Origin: Caulobacter sp. SLTY
GTDB lineage: Bacteria > Pseudomonadota > Alphaproteobacteria > Caulobacterales > Caulobacteraceae
Length of the DNA stretch: 64,000 nucleotides
Assembly (NCBI RefSeq): GCF_009905535.1
Contig: NZ_JAAALA010000012.1
Coordinates: 1 to 64,000, forward strand
Direction of reading: 5' to 3'
Shown here: in pieces, positions 43,542 through 51,686 of the stretch
Layout: every line of letters begins with the position of its first letter
Numbering within the stretch: the stretch's first letter is position 1
Made by a program: the position numbers and the translations under genes
Notes under the pieces: model-generated
Seen by the model: only the letters and a program-made list of their open reading frames with translations
Told to the model about the DNA's origin: nothing
Database searches by the model: none

Positions 43542-43559
43542 TGCGAAGTGGTCTTCGCA
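43542..43559. promoter_or_regulatory. Inverted repeat TGCGAAG-tggt-CTTCGCA between LysR and cobA
   Basis: Perfect 7-bp inverted repeat with a 4-bp spacer. A third copy of the half-site, TGCGAAG at 43503-43509, overlaps the LysR start codon 39 bp away in direct orientation. A symmetric high-affinity site plus a second half-site is the pattern expected for a LysR regulator. Confidence 0.48.
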
Positions 43560-43680
43560 GGCCCAGTTAGCAAGTGTCCGATGGCGTTACGGCCCTTTTC
43601 GCCAACGGGCATCGGGCGGGGCGGGCCTTTGCGGGTCCGTCCCCGTCCTAGACTCGCCCTTATAGAGAAGCTATCGCGCC

Positions 43681-44502
43681 ATGTCCCGGCCTTCCCGTTC
43701 CGCACCCGCCGCCAAGCGCCTGATCGCGCTGGACGGCCGCGCCTCTCGGCCCGGTCAGGTATGGCTGGTCGGCGCCGGCCCCGGCGATCCTGAACTTCTC
43801 ACGCTCAAGGCCGCGCGGGTGATCGGAACGGCCGACGTGATCGTTCATGACGGGTTGGTCTCCAGCGAAATCCTCGACATGGCCCCCAGCGGCGCCCGGC
43901 TCATCGACGTGGCCAAGCGCAAGTCGCGCCACACCCTGCCGCAGGACGATATCAACGCCCTTCTGGTCGCCTTGGCGCAGCAGGGGCTGACCGTGGTCCG
44001 CCTCAAGGGCGGCGATCCCTTCATCTTCGGCCGTGGCGGCGAGGAGCTGGCCGCCTGCCGCGCGGCCGGCATTGACTGCCAGGTCGTGCCGGGCGTCACC
44101 GCCGCCCTGGCCGCCGGCGCGGGCGCAGGTGCGCCGCTGACGCATCGCGGTGCTGCGCAATCGGTGACCTTCGTCACCGGCCATGCCGCCCATGGCGACC
44201 CGGACCTGGACTGGGCTGCCCTGGCCCGGCCGAACCAGACGGTGGTGATCTACATGGGCCTCAGCACCGCCGGCCTGATCGCCGATCGCCTGACCACCGC
44301 CGGCCGCGACGCGGCGACGCCGGCGCTGATCGTGGTCAACGCCAGCCGGGCGGACGAGCAGCGTCTGCCCACCAGGCTCGGCCAGCTGGCCGAGACCGCC
44401 GCCGGGCTTTCCGGCCCGGCCCTGCTGATGGTCGGCGAGGCCATGGCGCTGGCGCAGGCCAGCCAGATTTCGGACGCCGTCCCGGCGCGGGTGTTTGCAT
44501 GA
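43681..44502 (+). CDS. cobA: Uroporphyrinogen-III C-methyltransferase (siroheme branch)
   Basis: 273 residues. SAM-binding start VWLVGAGPGDPELLTLKAARVI, then VRLKGGDPFIFGRGGEE, VVPGVTAALAAGAGAGAPLTHRG and VVIYMGLS, the full SUMT pattern. It methylates uroporphyrinogen III to precorrin-2, the precursor of the siroheme needed by the sulfite reductase encoded two genes downstream. It lacks the CysG dehydrogenase/ferrochelatase half, which must be elsewhere. An N-terminal extension of about 25 residues is present. Stop overlaps the DUF2849 start (ATGA). Confidence 0.94.
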   Translation: MSRPSRSAPAAKRLIALDGRASRPGQVWLVGAGPGDPELLTLKAARVIGTADVIVHDGLVSSEILDMAPSGARLIDVAKRKSRHTLPQDDINALLVALAQQGLTVVRLKGGDPFIFGRGGEELAACRAAGIDCQVVPGVTAALAAGAGAGAPLTHRGAAQSVTFVTGHAAHGDPDLDWAALARPNQTVVIYMGLSTAGLIADRLTTAGRDAATPALIVVNASRADEQRLPTRLGQLAETAAGLSGPALLMVGEAMALAQASQISDAVPARVFA

Positions 44503-44855
44503 AGGCCCTGACCGCCAACCGCCTGATCGACGGCGAGGTCGTGTTCTGGAAGGCCGGCGCCTGGGTCGAGAGGTTCGCCGACGCCGAGCTCTTCGAGGGC
44601 GACGCCGGCGAGGACGCTGTCGCGACCGCCAAGGGCCAGCCGACCGTGGTCGTCGAGCCCTACCTGATCGATCTCTCCGAAGGACCGGCCGGCCTGGCCC
44701 CGGTCAGCTACCGCGAACGCATCCGGGCGCTCGGCCCCACCAACGAACCGACCCACGGCAAACAGGCCGAGGGCGGCGCCGCCATCGAAGCGCTGCAGGC
44801 CGCCACCGGCGCCGCCCGCTCGACCGGCCGCGTCGACCTGATCCGCAGGAAGTAA
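44499..44855 (+). CDS. DUF2849 protein of the sulfite-reduction operon
   Basis: 118 residues, soluble. MKALTANRLIDGEVVFW matches the DUF2849 family, which in alphaproteobacteria is found almost only between cobA/cysG and the sulfite/nitrite reductase gene. Small beta-rich protein with no catalytic motif that can be recognised. Coupled to cobA by a 4-bp overlap and 4 bp before the reductase. Context suggests an electron-transfer partner or assembly factor, but its function is not known. Confidence 0.88.
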   Translation: MKALTANRLIDGEVVFWKAGAWVERFADAELFEGDAGEDAVATAKGQPTVVVEPYLIDLSEGPAGLAPVSYRERIRALGPTNEPTHGKQAEGGAAIEALQAATGAARSTGRVDLIRRK

Positions 44856-44859
44856 GCCG

Positions 44860-46515
44860 ATGTACCAGTATGACGTCATCGACCACGAATTCCTCGCCGA
44901 CCGGGCAGCGCAGTTCCGCGACCAGGTGGCCCGCCGCCTGACCGGCGACATCACCGAGGACCAGTTCAAGCCGCTGCGGCTGATGAACGGGCTGTACCTG
45001 CAGCTGCATGCCTACATGCTGCGGGTGGCGGTGCCCTATGGCTCTCTGAATCCGACCCAGATGCGCGCCTTCGCCCACATCGCCCGCACCTGGGACAAGG
45101 GCTATGGCCACTTCACCACCCGCCAGAACATTCAGTTCAACTGGGTGAAGCTGGGCGATGCGCCTGATATCCTGGATCACCTGGCAAGCGTCGACCTGCA
45201 TGCCATCCAGACCAGCGGCAACTGCATCCGCAATGTGACGAGCGACCCCTACGCCGGCGCCACCGCCCAGGAGGTCGATGACCCCCGCGTCTGGTCGGAG
45301 GTCATTCGCCAATGGTCGACCCTGCACCCCGAGTTCAGCTTCCTGCCGCGCAAGTTCAAGATCGCCGTAACGGCGGCCGAGACCGACCGCACGGCGGCGC
45401 GGGCGCATGACATCGGCCTGCGTGTGCTGCGGAACGCCGAGGGCGCCCTGGGCTTCGAGGTGATGGTAGGCGGCGGGCAGGGGCGGACGCCCTACTTGGC
45501 CCCGACCATCAAGCCGTTCCTGCCGGCGGCCCGGCTGATCAGCTATCTGGAAGCGGTCCTGCGCGTCTACAACCGCCACGGCCGGCGGGACAATATCTAC
45601 AAGGCCCGGATCAAGATCCTGGTCGCCAGCCTGGGGGCGGAGGAGTTCGCCCGGCAGGTCGAAGAGGAGTGGGGCAAGATCGGCGAGGGCGCCGACCTGC
45701 CGGACACCGAGCTGGCCCGTATCCGCGGCAGCTTCGTGAAGGTCCCCTTCGAAACCGTGGCCCCGCGTTCCGAGGTGTTCGAGGCCGAGCAGACGTCGGA
45801 CCGGTCGTTCGCCCGGTTCGTCCGCAACAACGTCAAGGCCCACAAGCAGCCCGGTTACGCCATCGTCGAGATTTCGCTGAAAGCCCCCGGCGCCACGCCG
45901 GGTGACGCCAGCGCCGAGCAGATGGAGGCGGTCGCCGACCTGGCCGAGCGCTACGGTCTGTCGGACATCCGGGTGACCCATGAGCAGAACCTGGTCCTGC
46001 CGCATGTGAAGCTGGACGATGTGCCCGCCGTCCACCGCGGCCTGCAGTCGGTGGGCCTGGCCACCTCCAACATCAGCCTGATCAGCGATATCATCGCCTG
46101 CCCGGGCCTCGACTACTGCGCCCTGGCCAATGCGCGGGCCATCCCGGTCGCCCAGTCGATCCAGGACCGCTTCGCCGATCCGGACCGGGCCGAGGACGTG
46201 GGCGAGCTGAAGATCAAGATCAGCGGCTGCATCAACGCCTGCGGCCACCACCATGTCGGCCACATCGGGGTGCTGGGCGTCGACAAGAAGGGCGAGGAAT
46301 TCTACCAGCTGAGCCTCGGCGGCTCGGGGGCGGAGGACGCCTCCCTGGCCGCCATCCTCGGCCCGGCCCTGCCGGCCGACAAGGTGGCCGATGCGGTCGA
46401 CAAGCTGGTCGAGACCTACCTGTCCATGCGGACGGACGGCGAACGTTTCCTCGATACCTTCCGCCGCGCGGGCATGGCCCCCTTCAAGGAGGCTGTCTAT
46501 GCCGACGCTCATTAA
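44860..46515 (+). CDS. cysI: Siroheme-dependent sulfite/nitrite reductase (hemoprotein)
   Basis: 551 residues. Duplicated ferredoxin-reductase-like halves and the 4Fe-4S/siroheme ligands C414, C420 (CPGLDYC), C457 and C461 (GCINACGHHH). RQNIQFNW and TSGNCIRNVTSDPYAG in the first half are typical siroheme contacts. It reduces sulfite to sulfide with six electrons; it sits with cysH, so sulfite rather than nitrite is the likely substrate. The flavoprotein subunit CysJ is not encoded nearby, so ferredoxin or another donor is used. Overlaps the next gene by 17 bp. Confidence 0.92.
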   Translation: MYQYDVIDHEFLADRAAQFRDQVARRLTGDITEDQFKPLRLMNGLYLQLHAYMLRVAVPYGSLNPTQMRAFAHIARTWDKGYGHFTTRQNIQFNWVKLGDAPDILDHLASVDLHAIQTSGNCIRNVTSDPYAGATAQEVDDPRVWSEVIRQWSTLHPEFSFLPRKFKIAVTAAETDRTAARAHDIGLRVLRNAEGALGFEVMVGGGQGRTPYLAPTIKPFLPAARLISYLEAVLRVYNRHGRRDNIYKARIKILVASLGAEEFARQVEEEWGKIGEGADLPDTELARIRGSFVKVPFETVAPRSEVFEAEQTSDRSFARFVRNNVKAHKQPGYAIVEISLKAPGATPGDASAEQMEAVADLAERYGLSDIRVTHEQNLVLPHVKLDDVPAVHRGLQSVGLATSNISLISDIIACPGLDYCALANARAIPVAQSIQDRFADPDRAEDVGELKIKISGCINACGHHHVGHIGVLGVDKKGEEFYQLSLGGSGAEDASLAAILGPALPADKVADAVDKLVETYLSMRTDGERFLDTFRRAGMAPFKEAVYADAH

Positions 46516-46996
46516 GCGCACCGGTGAGGGCTTCACCGCCGCCGAGGACATCTTCACCGATGTGGCCGACGAGGACGCCATTCCGAACGGTCCGGTGATC
46601 CTGTCCATGGCCCGCTTCCAGGCCGAGGGCGACGCCCTGGTCACCGCCGGCCGCAGCGTCGGCGTCCGCATCCAGCCGGACGAGGCGGTCGAGGACCTGG
46701 CCTATGACCTGCCGCGCCTGGCGTTGGTGGGGGCGGTGTTCCCCAAGTTCCGGGATGGACGCGCCTTCACCACCGCAACTCTGCTGCGCGAGCGGCTGGG
46801 CTATCAGGGCGAGGTGCGGGCCATGGGCGAGGTGATGCGCGACCAGGCGCTGTTCATGGTTCGCTGCGGCTTCGACAGTTTTGCGCCGGTCGACGGCGCC
46901 ACTCCTTCCGACTGGGCCAAGGCGGCCGGCCTGTTCCGGCATGTGTACCAGCGCGCGGCCGACCACCGCCCGCCGGCCTTCGAGGAGCGGGGCTGA
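46499..46996 (+). CDS. DUF934 protein of the sulfite-reduction operon
   Basis: 165 residues from the ATG at 46499, which lies 17 bp inside the reductase gene and is preceded by a strong AAGGAGG. Family segments include VRIQPDEAVEDLAYDLPRLALVGAVFPKFRDGRAFTTATLLRERLGYQGEVRAMGEV and DQALFMVRCGFDSF. DUF934 is linked to sulfite reductase in most proteobacteria and is thought to be an accessory, possibly electron-delivering, subunit. Its stop overlaps the cysH ATG (TGATG). Confidence 0.9.
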   Translation: MPTLIKRTGEGFTAAEDIFTDVADEDAIPNGPVILSMARFQAEGDALVTAGRSVGVRIQPDEAVEDLAYDLPRLALVGAVFPKFRDGRAFTTATLLRERLGYQGEVRAMGEVMRDQALFMVRCGFDSFAPVDGATPSDWAKAAGLFRHVYQRAADHRPPAFEERG

Positions 46997-47733
46997 TGGC
47001 CTTCGACCAACTCGAGCGACCCACCGCTGCGGCGGCCTTCGACGCGGACCTGCGCGACGCTCATCCCACCACCATCATCGAGGCAGCCGTCGCCCGGTTC
47101 GGCGACCGGCTGGCGCTGGTCTCCTCCTTCGGGGCCGAGAGCGCCGTGCTCCTGCACCTGGCCGCCCAAGTGAACAAGGACATCCCGGTCCTCTTCCTCG
47201 ACACCGGCATGCTGTTTGGCCAGACGCTCGACTACCGCAAGCAGCTGGCTCAGCAACTGGGTCTGACCGACGTGCGCGACCTGCGCCCGCGTTTCCAGGA
47301 TCTGGCCGTGGGTGACCCCGACGCCAACCTGTGGAAGACCAACACCGACGCCTGCTGCAACATCCGCAAGGTGCTGCCCCTCGACCGGGCGCTGAGCGGC
47401 TTCGACGCCTGGCTGACCGGCCGCAAGCGGTTCCACGGCGGCGACCGCCTGCGCCTGCCCGTCGTCGAACAGGCCGAGACGCAGCTGAAGTTCAACCCCC
47501 TGGCCAACTGGTCGAAGTCCGACCTCGACGCCTACGTCGTCCAGCACGACCTGCCGGCCCACCCCCTGGTCGCCCAGGGCTATCCCTCCATCGGCTGCTG
47601 GCCCTGCACCAGCCCGGTCGAGGAGGGTCAGGACGTCCGCGCCGGCCGCTGGGCCGGACAGGACAAGACCGAGTGCGGGATCCATGTGGCCCGCGCTAAT
47701 GTGGCGCCGACGAATGTGGGCGGCGGGATCTGA
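46996..47733 (+). CDS. cysH: Adenylyl-sulfate / phosphoadenylyl-sulfate reductase
   Basis: 245 residues. P-loop-like SSFGAESAVLLHL and LFLDTG, 4Fe-4S cysteines C120-C121 (DACCNIRK) and C201/C204 (GCWPC), and the C-terminal catalytic C227 in KTECGIH. The CC...CxxC iron-sulfur pattern marks it as the bacterial APS-reducing type rather than the cluster-free PAPS type of E. coli. It makes sulfite for the reductase two genes upstream. Ends the cobA - DUF2849 - cysI - DUF934 - cysH operon. Confidence 0.94.
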   Translation: MAFDQLERPTAAAAFDADLRDAHPTTIIEAAVARFGDRLALVSSFGAESAVLLHLAAQVNKDIPVLFLDTGMLFGQTLDYRKQLAQQLGLTDVRDLRPRFQDLAVGDPDANLWKTNTDACCNIRKVLPLDRALSGFDAWLTGRKRFHGGDRLRLPVVEQAETQLKFNPLANWSKSDLDAYVVQHDLPAHPLVAQGYPSIGCWPCTSPVEEGQDVRAGRWAGQDKTECGIHVARANVAPTNVGGGI

Positions 47734-47756
47734 CCGCCCGACTTTGAGGGGCGACG

Positions 47757-48161
47757 ATGAGCGACGAGGAAGGGCGGCAGTCCCTGACCGGGGTCTGGCA
47801 CGGCCTGTTCACCTACCCCTACGAGCAGGAGCCCGGGGCCTTCGTCGCCACTCTGATGGAGTTCGGGTCATTTCTGAGCGGCACAACCCACGAGGAAGGC
47901 CAGTTCCGGGATGGCCGAATGGGCACGCTGCTCGCCATGATCGACGGCGAGCGCGAAGGGACGGATGTCTATTTCGACAAGACTTACGACGGGACCGGCG
48001 GCTGGGATCACCTGGTCCGCTACCAGGGCGTGATCAATGCCGACTGGACGGAGATCGAGGGCCGCTGGGTCGTCCCCGGCGTCTGGGACGGCCGCTTCCT
48101 GATGATCCGGTCGAACAGCAGGTCGCTGGCAAGGGCCCGGGAACGGTTTGTGCGCGTCTGA
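47757..48161 (+). CDS. Conserved hypothetical protein (134 aa)
   Basis: 134 residues, acidic and aromatic-rich, no signal peptide or membrane segment. It starts MSDEEGRQSLTGVWHGLFTYPYEQ; GxWxGxFxYP followed later by YQGVINADWTEIEGRWVVPGVWDGRFLM suggests an up-and-down beta structure resembling lipocalin-like small domains. A good GAGGGG ribosome site and 23 bp spacing after cysH suggest possible co-transcription. Function unknown. Confidence 0.75.
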   Translation: MSDEEGRQSLTGVWHGLFTYPYEQEPGAFVATLMEFGSFLSGTTHEEGQFRDGRMGTLLAMIDGEREGTDVYFDKTYDGTGGWDHLVRYQGVINADWTEIEGRWVVPGVWDGRFLMIRSNSRSLARARERFVRV

Positions 48162-48181
48162 TCGGGGTCGGGGTCAGGCGG

Positions 48182-48790
48182 CTAGTTGGCCGCCATCCGC
48201 AAACCGCCCGCCTTCGGGCAACCAGTGAAGGTCCCGGCCTTCATCACCGCCACCGTCTTGGTGTTGATCTTCATCAGCGGCTTCATCGAGCCCCGGCCAT
48301 GGCCGGTGAACAGATCGACCTTGGCGCCCTTCACGGCCCCGCCGGTGTCGGAGACGTACCAATAGCCGTCGTGGCTCGAGCCGTCGGGCATGGTCAGGCC
48401 GACCGTGTCTGGAATGTAGATGATCGAGCGCTTTGGAGCGATCCGGGGATCGGTCGCCGCTGTGCGCATGGCCACCACCGGACAGCCCAGCGAGTCGCGA
48501 GCGCCGGCGCCGCCACCGCCCGAGTGATAGAGGGTCACCCGCATGTTCCAGTCAACGTCATCGGGAACGGATCCGTCAACAATCGCGTTGTCGGTCTGCA
48601 GGATCGCGTCGTCCGGAATCGGCGACATGGTTCCGCGGAGTCCAGCCTCGGCGGCGGACGGTGCGACGGTTTTCTGCGCGATAAGATCCCCAATGGGATC
48701 GTGGTTGGCGCTGCCCAGACCCTGGGCGGACGAAGAACTTGCAACCAGCATAAAAGCCAGTGCGGCGAGGTACGTTGAGGTACGCTGCAA
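48182..48790 (-). CDS. Exported 3D-domain protein (MltA/Rpf-like cell-wall fold)
   Basis: 202 residues from a TTG at 48790 (preceded by AAGGGGGG), giving a normal signal peptide (QRTSTYLAALAFMLVASSSSAQG); an ATG at 48751 would cut it in half. The C-terminal part has the 3D signature: YVSDTGGAVKGAKVDLFTGHG (aspartates of the three-aspartate barrel) after VTLYHSGGGGAGARDSLGCPV. Family members act on or bind peptidoglycan in the periplasm. The open frame runs on upstream to 49600, but that stretch is the antisense of the GST gene. Confidence 0.82.
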   Translation of the reverse strand: MQRTSTYLAALAFMLVASSSSAQGLGSANHDPIGDLIAQKTVAPSAAEAGLRGTMSPIPDDAILQTDNAIVDGSVPDDVDWNMRVTLYHSGGGGAGARDSLGCPVVAMRTAATDPRIAPKRSIIYIPDTVGLTMPDGSSHDGYWYVSDTGGAVKGAKVDLFTGHGRGSMKPLMKINTKTVAVMKAGTFTGCPKAGGLRMAAN

Positions 48791-48886
48791 CAGCGGGCCC
48801 CCCTTTTTCTCGTCGACAGGTGGCGGGCTGATTAGCCGCCCAGGCCGCCGAACGCAACCCCACCCTTTGTCGCACGGAGAAAATCC

Positions 48887-49474
48887 ATGAGTATCACTGT
48901 GTTCGGGGACAGCATCTCCGGCAATTGCCTCAAGGTGAAGTGGACCGCTGAGCGAATCGGCCTGCCGTATCGCTGGGTCGAAACCGACATCCTGAAGGGG
49001 GAAAGTCGCACCCCGGATTTCCTCGCGCGGAACCCGGCGGGGCAGGTCCCGCTGATCATCTTGGAGGATGGTCGCGCTATAGCGCAAAGCAACGCAATTA
49101 TACTGTATCTTGCTGAAGGGTCGGATTTGATCCCGAAGGACTCGTACGCCCGCGCCAAGATGTTCGAGTGGCTGTTCTGGGAGCAGTACAGTCATGAGCC
49201 CTACGTCGCCGTGGCCCGTTTCCAGATGGCCTATATGGGCAAGGCGGCGGCCGACCTGGACCCCAAGATCGTCGAACGGGGCAAGGCGGCCTTGGCGCGG
49301 CTCGAGCGGGCCTTGCAGGACGGTCCCTTCCTGGTCGGCGATGACCTGACCCTGGCGGACATCGCCCTGGTGGCCTACACCCGGGTGGCGCACGAGGGCG
49401 GCTTCGACCTGACGGACTACCCGGAGGTCCAGGCTTGGATCGGGCGCGTGGAATCGGCGCTGGGCATCGTCTGA
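48887..49474 (+). CDS. Glutathione S-transferase
   Basis: 195 residues. N-terminal thioredoxin-like domain (FGDSISGNCLKVKW; cis-proline in AGQVPLIILEDG; ESNA-type glutathione contact as AIAQSNAIILYLAEG) and an all-helical C-terminal domain (FLVGDDLTLADIALVAYTRVAHEGGFDL). Cytoplasmic; conjugates or reduces electrophiles with glutathione. A GGAG ribosome site lies before the ATG. Stands alone; divergent from the 3D-domain gene. Confidence 0.92.
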   Translation: MSITVFGDSISGNCLKVKWTAERIGLPYRWVETDILKGESRTPDFLARNPAGQVPLIILEDGRAIAQSNAIILYLAEGSDLIPKDSYARAKMFEWLFWEQYSHEPYVAVARFQMAYMGKAAADLDPKIVERGKAALARLERALQDGPFLVGDDLTLADIALVAYTRVAHEGGFDLTDYPEVQAWIGRVESALGIV

Positions 49475-49496
49475 CCCGCGCCTCGCGGAGCCTCCC

Positions 49497-50513
49497 ATGC
49501 GTAAACGCCGTATCGCCCTCGCCCTGACCGCCGCCGTCCTCTGGGGTGGAGTCGCCGCCACCCAGGCGCTTGGCTGGGGCGCGACCGGCCACCGGATCAT
49601 CGGTCAGCTTGCCATCGAGACCCTGCCCGAGGAAATCCCCGGCTTCCTGCGCGGCAGGAAGGCGATCGAGGCGATGGGCGAGCTGGCTCGCGAGCCGGAT
49701 CGCTGGAAAGGCTCAGGCAAGCTGCACGACGCCGACCGCGAGGGGGCGCACTTCGTCGATATCGATGACGAGGGCAAGGTGTTCGGCATCATGCCGCTCG
49801 GCGACCTGAAGGCGACGCGCCAGGAGTATGAGAAGGCGTTGCAGGCCGGCGGCAAAGACGGCTGGGAGGCTGGCTGGCTGCAATACGCGATCATCGACGG
49901 CTACCACCATCTGGTCACCGACTTCCGCTACTGGCGGATGCTTACGGCGATGGAGAAGCGGGCCAAGGGGTCGCAGAGGGCCTGGTACAAGGCTGACCGA
50001 CTGCGCCGCGAACAGTTGATCCTGCGGGACCTCGGCGAACTGGGTCACTACGTGGGCGACGGCTCGCAGCCGCTGCATACATCGATCCATTACAACGGCT
50101 GGGGCGATTACCCGAACCCCAAGGGCTACACGACCGAGCGCATCCACGGGCCCTTCGAAGGCGCCTTCGTCAACCGCTCGGTGACCCTGGCCGGCGCGCG
50201 CGCCGTGCTGCCGCCGTTCCGCGACTGCGCCTGCTCGATCGAGCAGCGGACGGTCGCCTACCTCCTGGCCACCAACAAGCAGACTGAGCCGCTCTACGTG
50301 CTGTGGGGCGAGGGGGCGTTCAAGGGCGCGGACCCGCGAGGCGTCGCCTTCGCCACTGAGCGGGTGGCGGCCGGCGGGGCGGAGATGCGCGACCTGGTCG
50401 TCATGGCCTGGCGGGCCAGCGCCACGGGCAAGGTCGGTTGGCCCGCGGTGGCGGTCGAGGACGTGGTGTCCGGCAAGGTCGATCCCTGGGAATCCCTGCG
50501 GGGCAAGGACTGA
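49497..50513 (+). CDS. Secreted S1/P1-type zinc nuclease
   Basis: 338 residues with a signal peptide (MRKRRIALALTAAVLWGGVA...) ending just before W27-G-A-T-G-H, so that the mature protein starts with the zinc-binding tryptophan typical of S1/P1 nucleases and phospholipase C. Further zinc histidines and aspartates are in GAHFVDID, YAIIDGYHHLVTD, LGELGHYVGDGSQPLHTSIHYNG and RIHGPFEGAFV. Hydrolyses single-stranded nucleic acids or 3'-nucleotides outside the cytoplasm, probably for phosphate or nucleoside scavenging. The stop overlaps the Nudix gene ATG (TGATG). Confidence 0.9.
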   Translation: MRKRRIALALTAAVLWGGVAATQALGWGATGHRIIGQLAIETLPEEIPGFLRGRKAIEAMGELAREPDRWKGSGKLHDADREGAHFVDIDDEGKVFGIMPLGDLKATRQEYEKALQAGGKDGWEAGWLQYAIIDGYHHLVTDFRYWRMLTAMEKRAKGSQRAWYKADRLRREQLILRDLGELGHYVGDGSQPLHTSIHYNGWGDYPNPKGYTTERIHGPFEGAFVNRSVTLAGARAVLPPFRDCACSIEQRTVAYLLATNKQTEPLYVLWGEGAFKGADPRGVAFATERVAAGGAEMRDLVVMAWRASATGKVGWPAVAVEDVVSGKVDPWESLRGKD

Positions 50514-50959
50514 TGCTGGAGTTCGGCGCGCGCGATCCGGAGAAGGCCTACCGCCTGCGCCCGGCCGCCTTCGGCATCTGCGAGAAGGACGGCCTGATCG
50601 CCACCGTCCGCGTCGAACGCGACGCCGGTCGCAGCTATCACGACCTGCCGGGCGGGGCGGTCGACGGGCTGGAGACCGAGAGCCAGGCGGTGATCCGCGA
50701 GTTCGGCGAGGAGACCGGCCTGATCGTCGAGCCGGGCGAGCAGATGCTGCGCGCCAGCCAGCTGTTCCTCAAGAGCGACGGCGAACCGGTGGAGAACGAA
50801 GGCGGCGTCTACCTCGCGCGCCTGGTTGGCCAGGACCCCACTCTCAAGATTGAGGACGACCACACTCTGGAATGGATGACGCCGGAGGCCGCCATCGTGG
50901 CGCTCCGCCACGAGAGCCACGCCTGGGCCGTGGCCCGATGGTTGCGCTCCCGCCGCTGA
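50513..50959 (+). CDS. Nudix hydrolase
   Basis: 148 residues with a perfect Nudix box from G48 to L70 (Gx5Ex7REUxEExGU; REFGEETGL). Hydrolyses a nucleoside-diphosphate-linked substrate; which one cannot be told. Start is the ATG overlapping the nuclease stop; a longer frame upstream is within that gene. Confidence 0.92.
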   Translation: MLEFGARDPEKAYRLRPAAFGICEKDGLIATVRVERDAGRSYHDLPGGAVDGLETESQAVIREFGEETGLIVEPGEQMLRASQLFLKSDGEPVENEGGVYLARLVGQDPTLKIEDDHTLEWMTPEAAIVALRHESHAWAVARWLRSRR

Positions 50960-50987
50960 GGGCGCAGCTTTCCGAGGGGAGGGCTCC

Positions 50988-51608
50988 ATGACCAGCTTCT
51001 ACGACCGCCATATCATGCCGCGCCTGATCGGCTGCGCCTGTGGAGCCAAGCCGATCACCTATCAGCGGCGCAAGGTCGTGCCGCGCGCGGCCGGAAAGGT
51101 GTTGGAGCTGGGTATCGGCGGTGGGATGAACCTGATCCACTATGACCCGGCCCAGGTTTCGAGCGTCTCGGGCGTCGATCCCTCCGCCGAACTGCGGGCG
51201 CGCGCCGAGGCCGCGCCACGGCCCGCCGGCCTCAATGTCGAGATTCGCGATGGGACCGCCGAAGCGCTGCCCTATGAGGCCGCCAGCTTCGACTGCGTGG
51301 TCTGCACCTTCACCCTCTGCACGGTGGCCGATCCGTCGGCGGCGCTGGCCGAGGCGCGGCGGGTGTTGAAGCCCGGCGGCCGGTTCCTGTTCTGCGAGCA
51401 TGGCCTGGCCCCCGACGCAGGAGTCGCCAAATGGCAGCGTCGAATAGAGCCGGTATGGAAGCGGCTGGCCGGGGGATGCCGCCTCACCCGCCCGGTCGGG
51501 GCAATGCTGACCGCAGCCGGCCTCAGCCTGACCGACCTGTCGACCATGTACCTGCCCGGCACGCCGCGCGTCGTCGGCTGGAACGAATGGGGCGAGGCGC
51601 GGGCCTGA
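50988..51608 (+). CDS. SAM-dependent methyltransferase (UbiE/type-11)
   Basis: 206 residues. SAM motif VLELGIGGGMNLIHYDP (about 38-54), VSGVDPSAELRARA, post-motif FDCVVCTFTLCTVADP and ARRVLKPGGRFLFCEHG. Class I methyltransferase of the Methyltransf_11 group; substrate unknown, small hydrophobic or phospholipid targets are common in close relatives (PMT-like). Preceded by GAGGGGAGGG. Just upstream of the polyprenyl synthase but 78 bp apart. Confidence 0.87.
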   Translation: MTSFYDRHIMPRLIGCACGAKPITYQRRKVVPRAAGKVLELGIGGGMNLIHYDPAQVSSVSGVDPSAELRARAEAAPRPAGLNVEIRDGTAEALPYEAASFDCVVCTFTLCTVADPSAALAEARRVLKPGGRFLFCEHGLAPDAGVAKWQRRIEPVWKRLAGGCRLTRPVGAMLTAAGLSLTDLSTMYLPGTPRVVGWNEWGEARA

Positions 51609-51686
51609 GCCAAAGTCGCGCGTTGACGCCCAACGTCTGGCCCGTCAAATGATGGCAGCCCGTTTGGGGGCGGTCTGGGGCAGCTC

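Noticed and set aside
48182-49600. 472-codon version of the 3D-domain protein
   Set aside because: Its first 270 codons lie antisense to the GST gene; a signal peptide and a ribosome site support the start near 48790.
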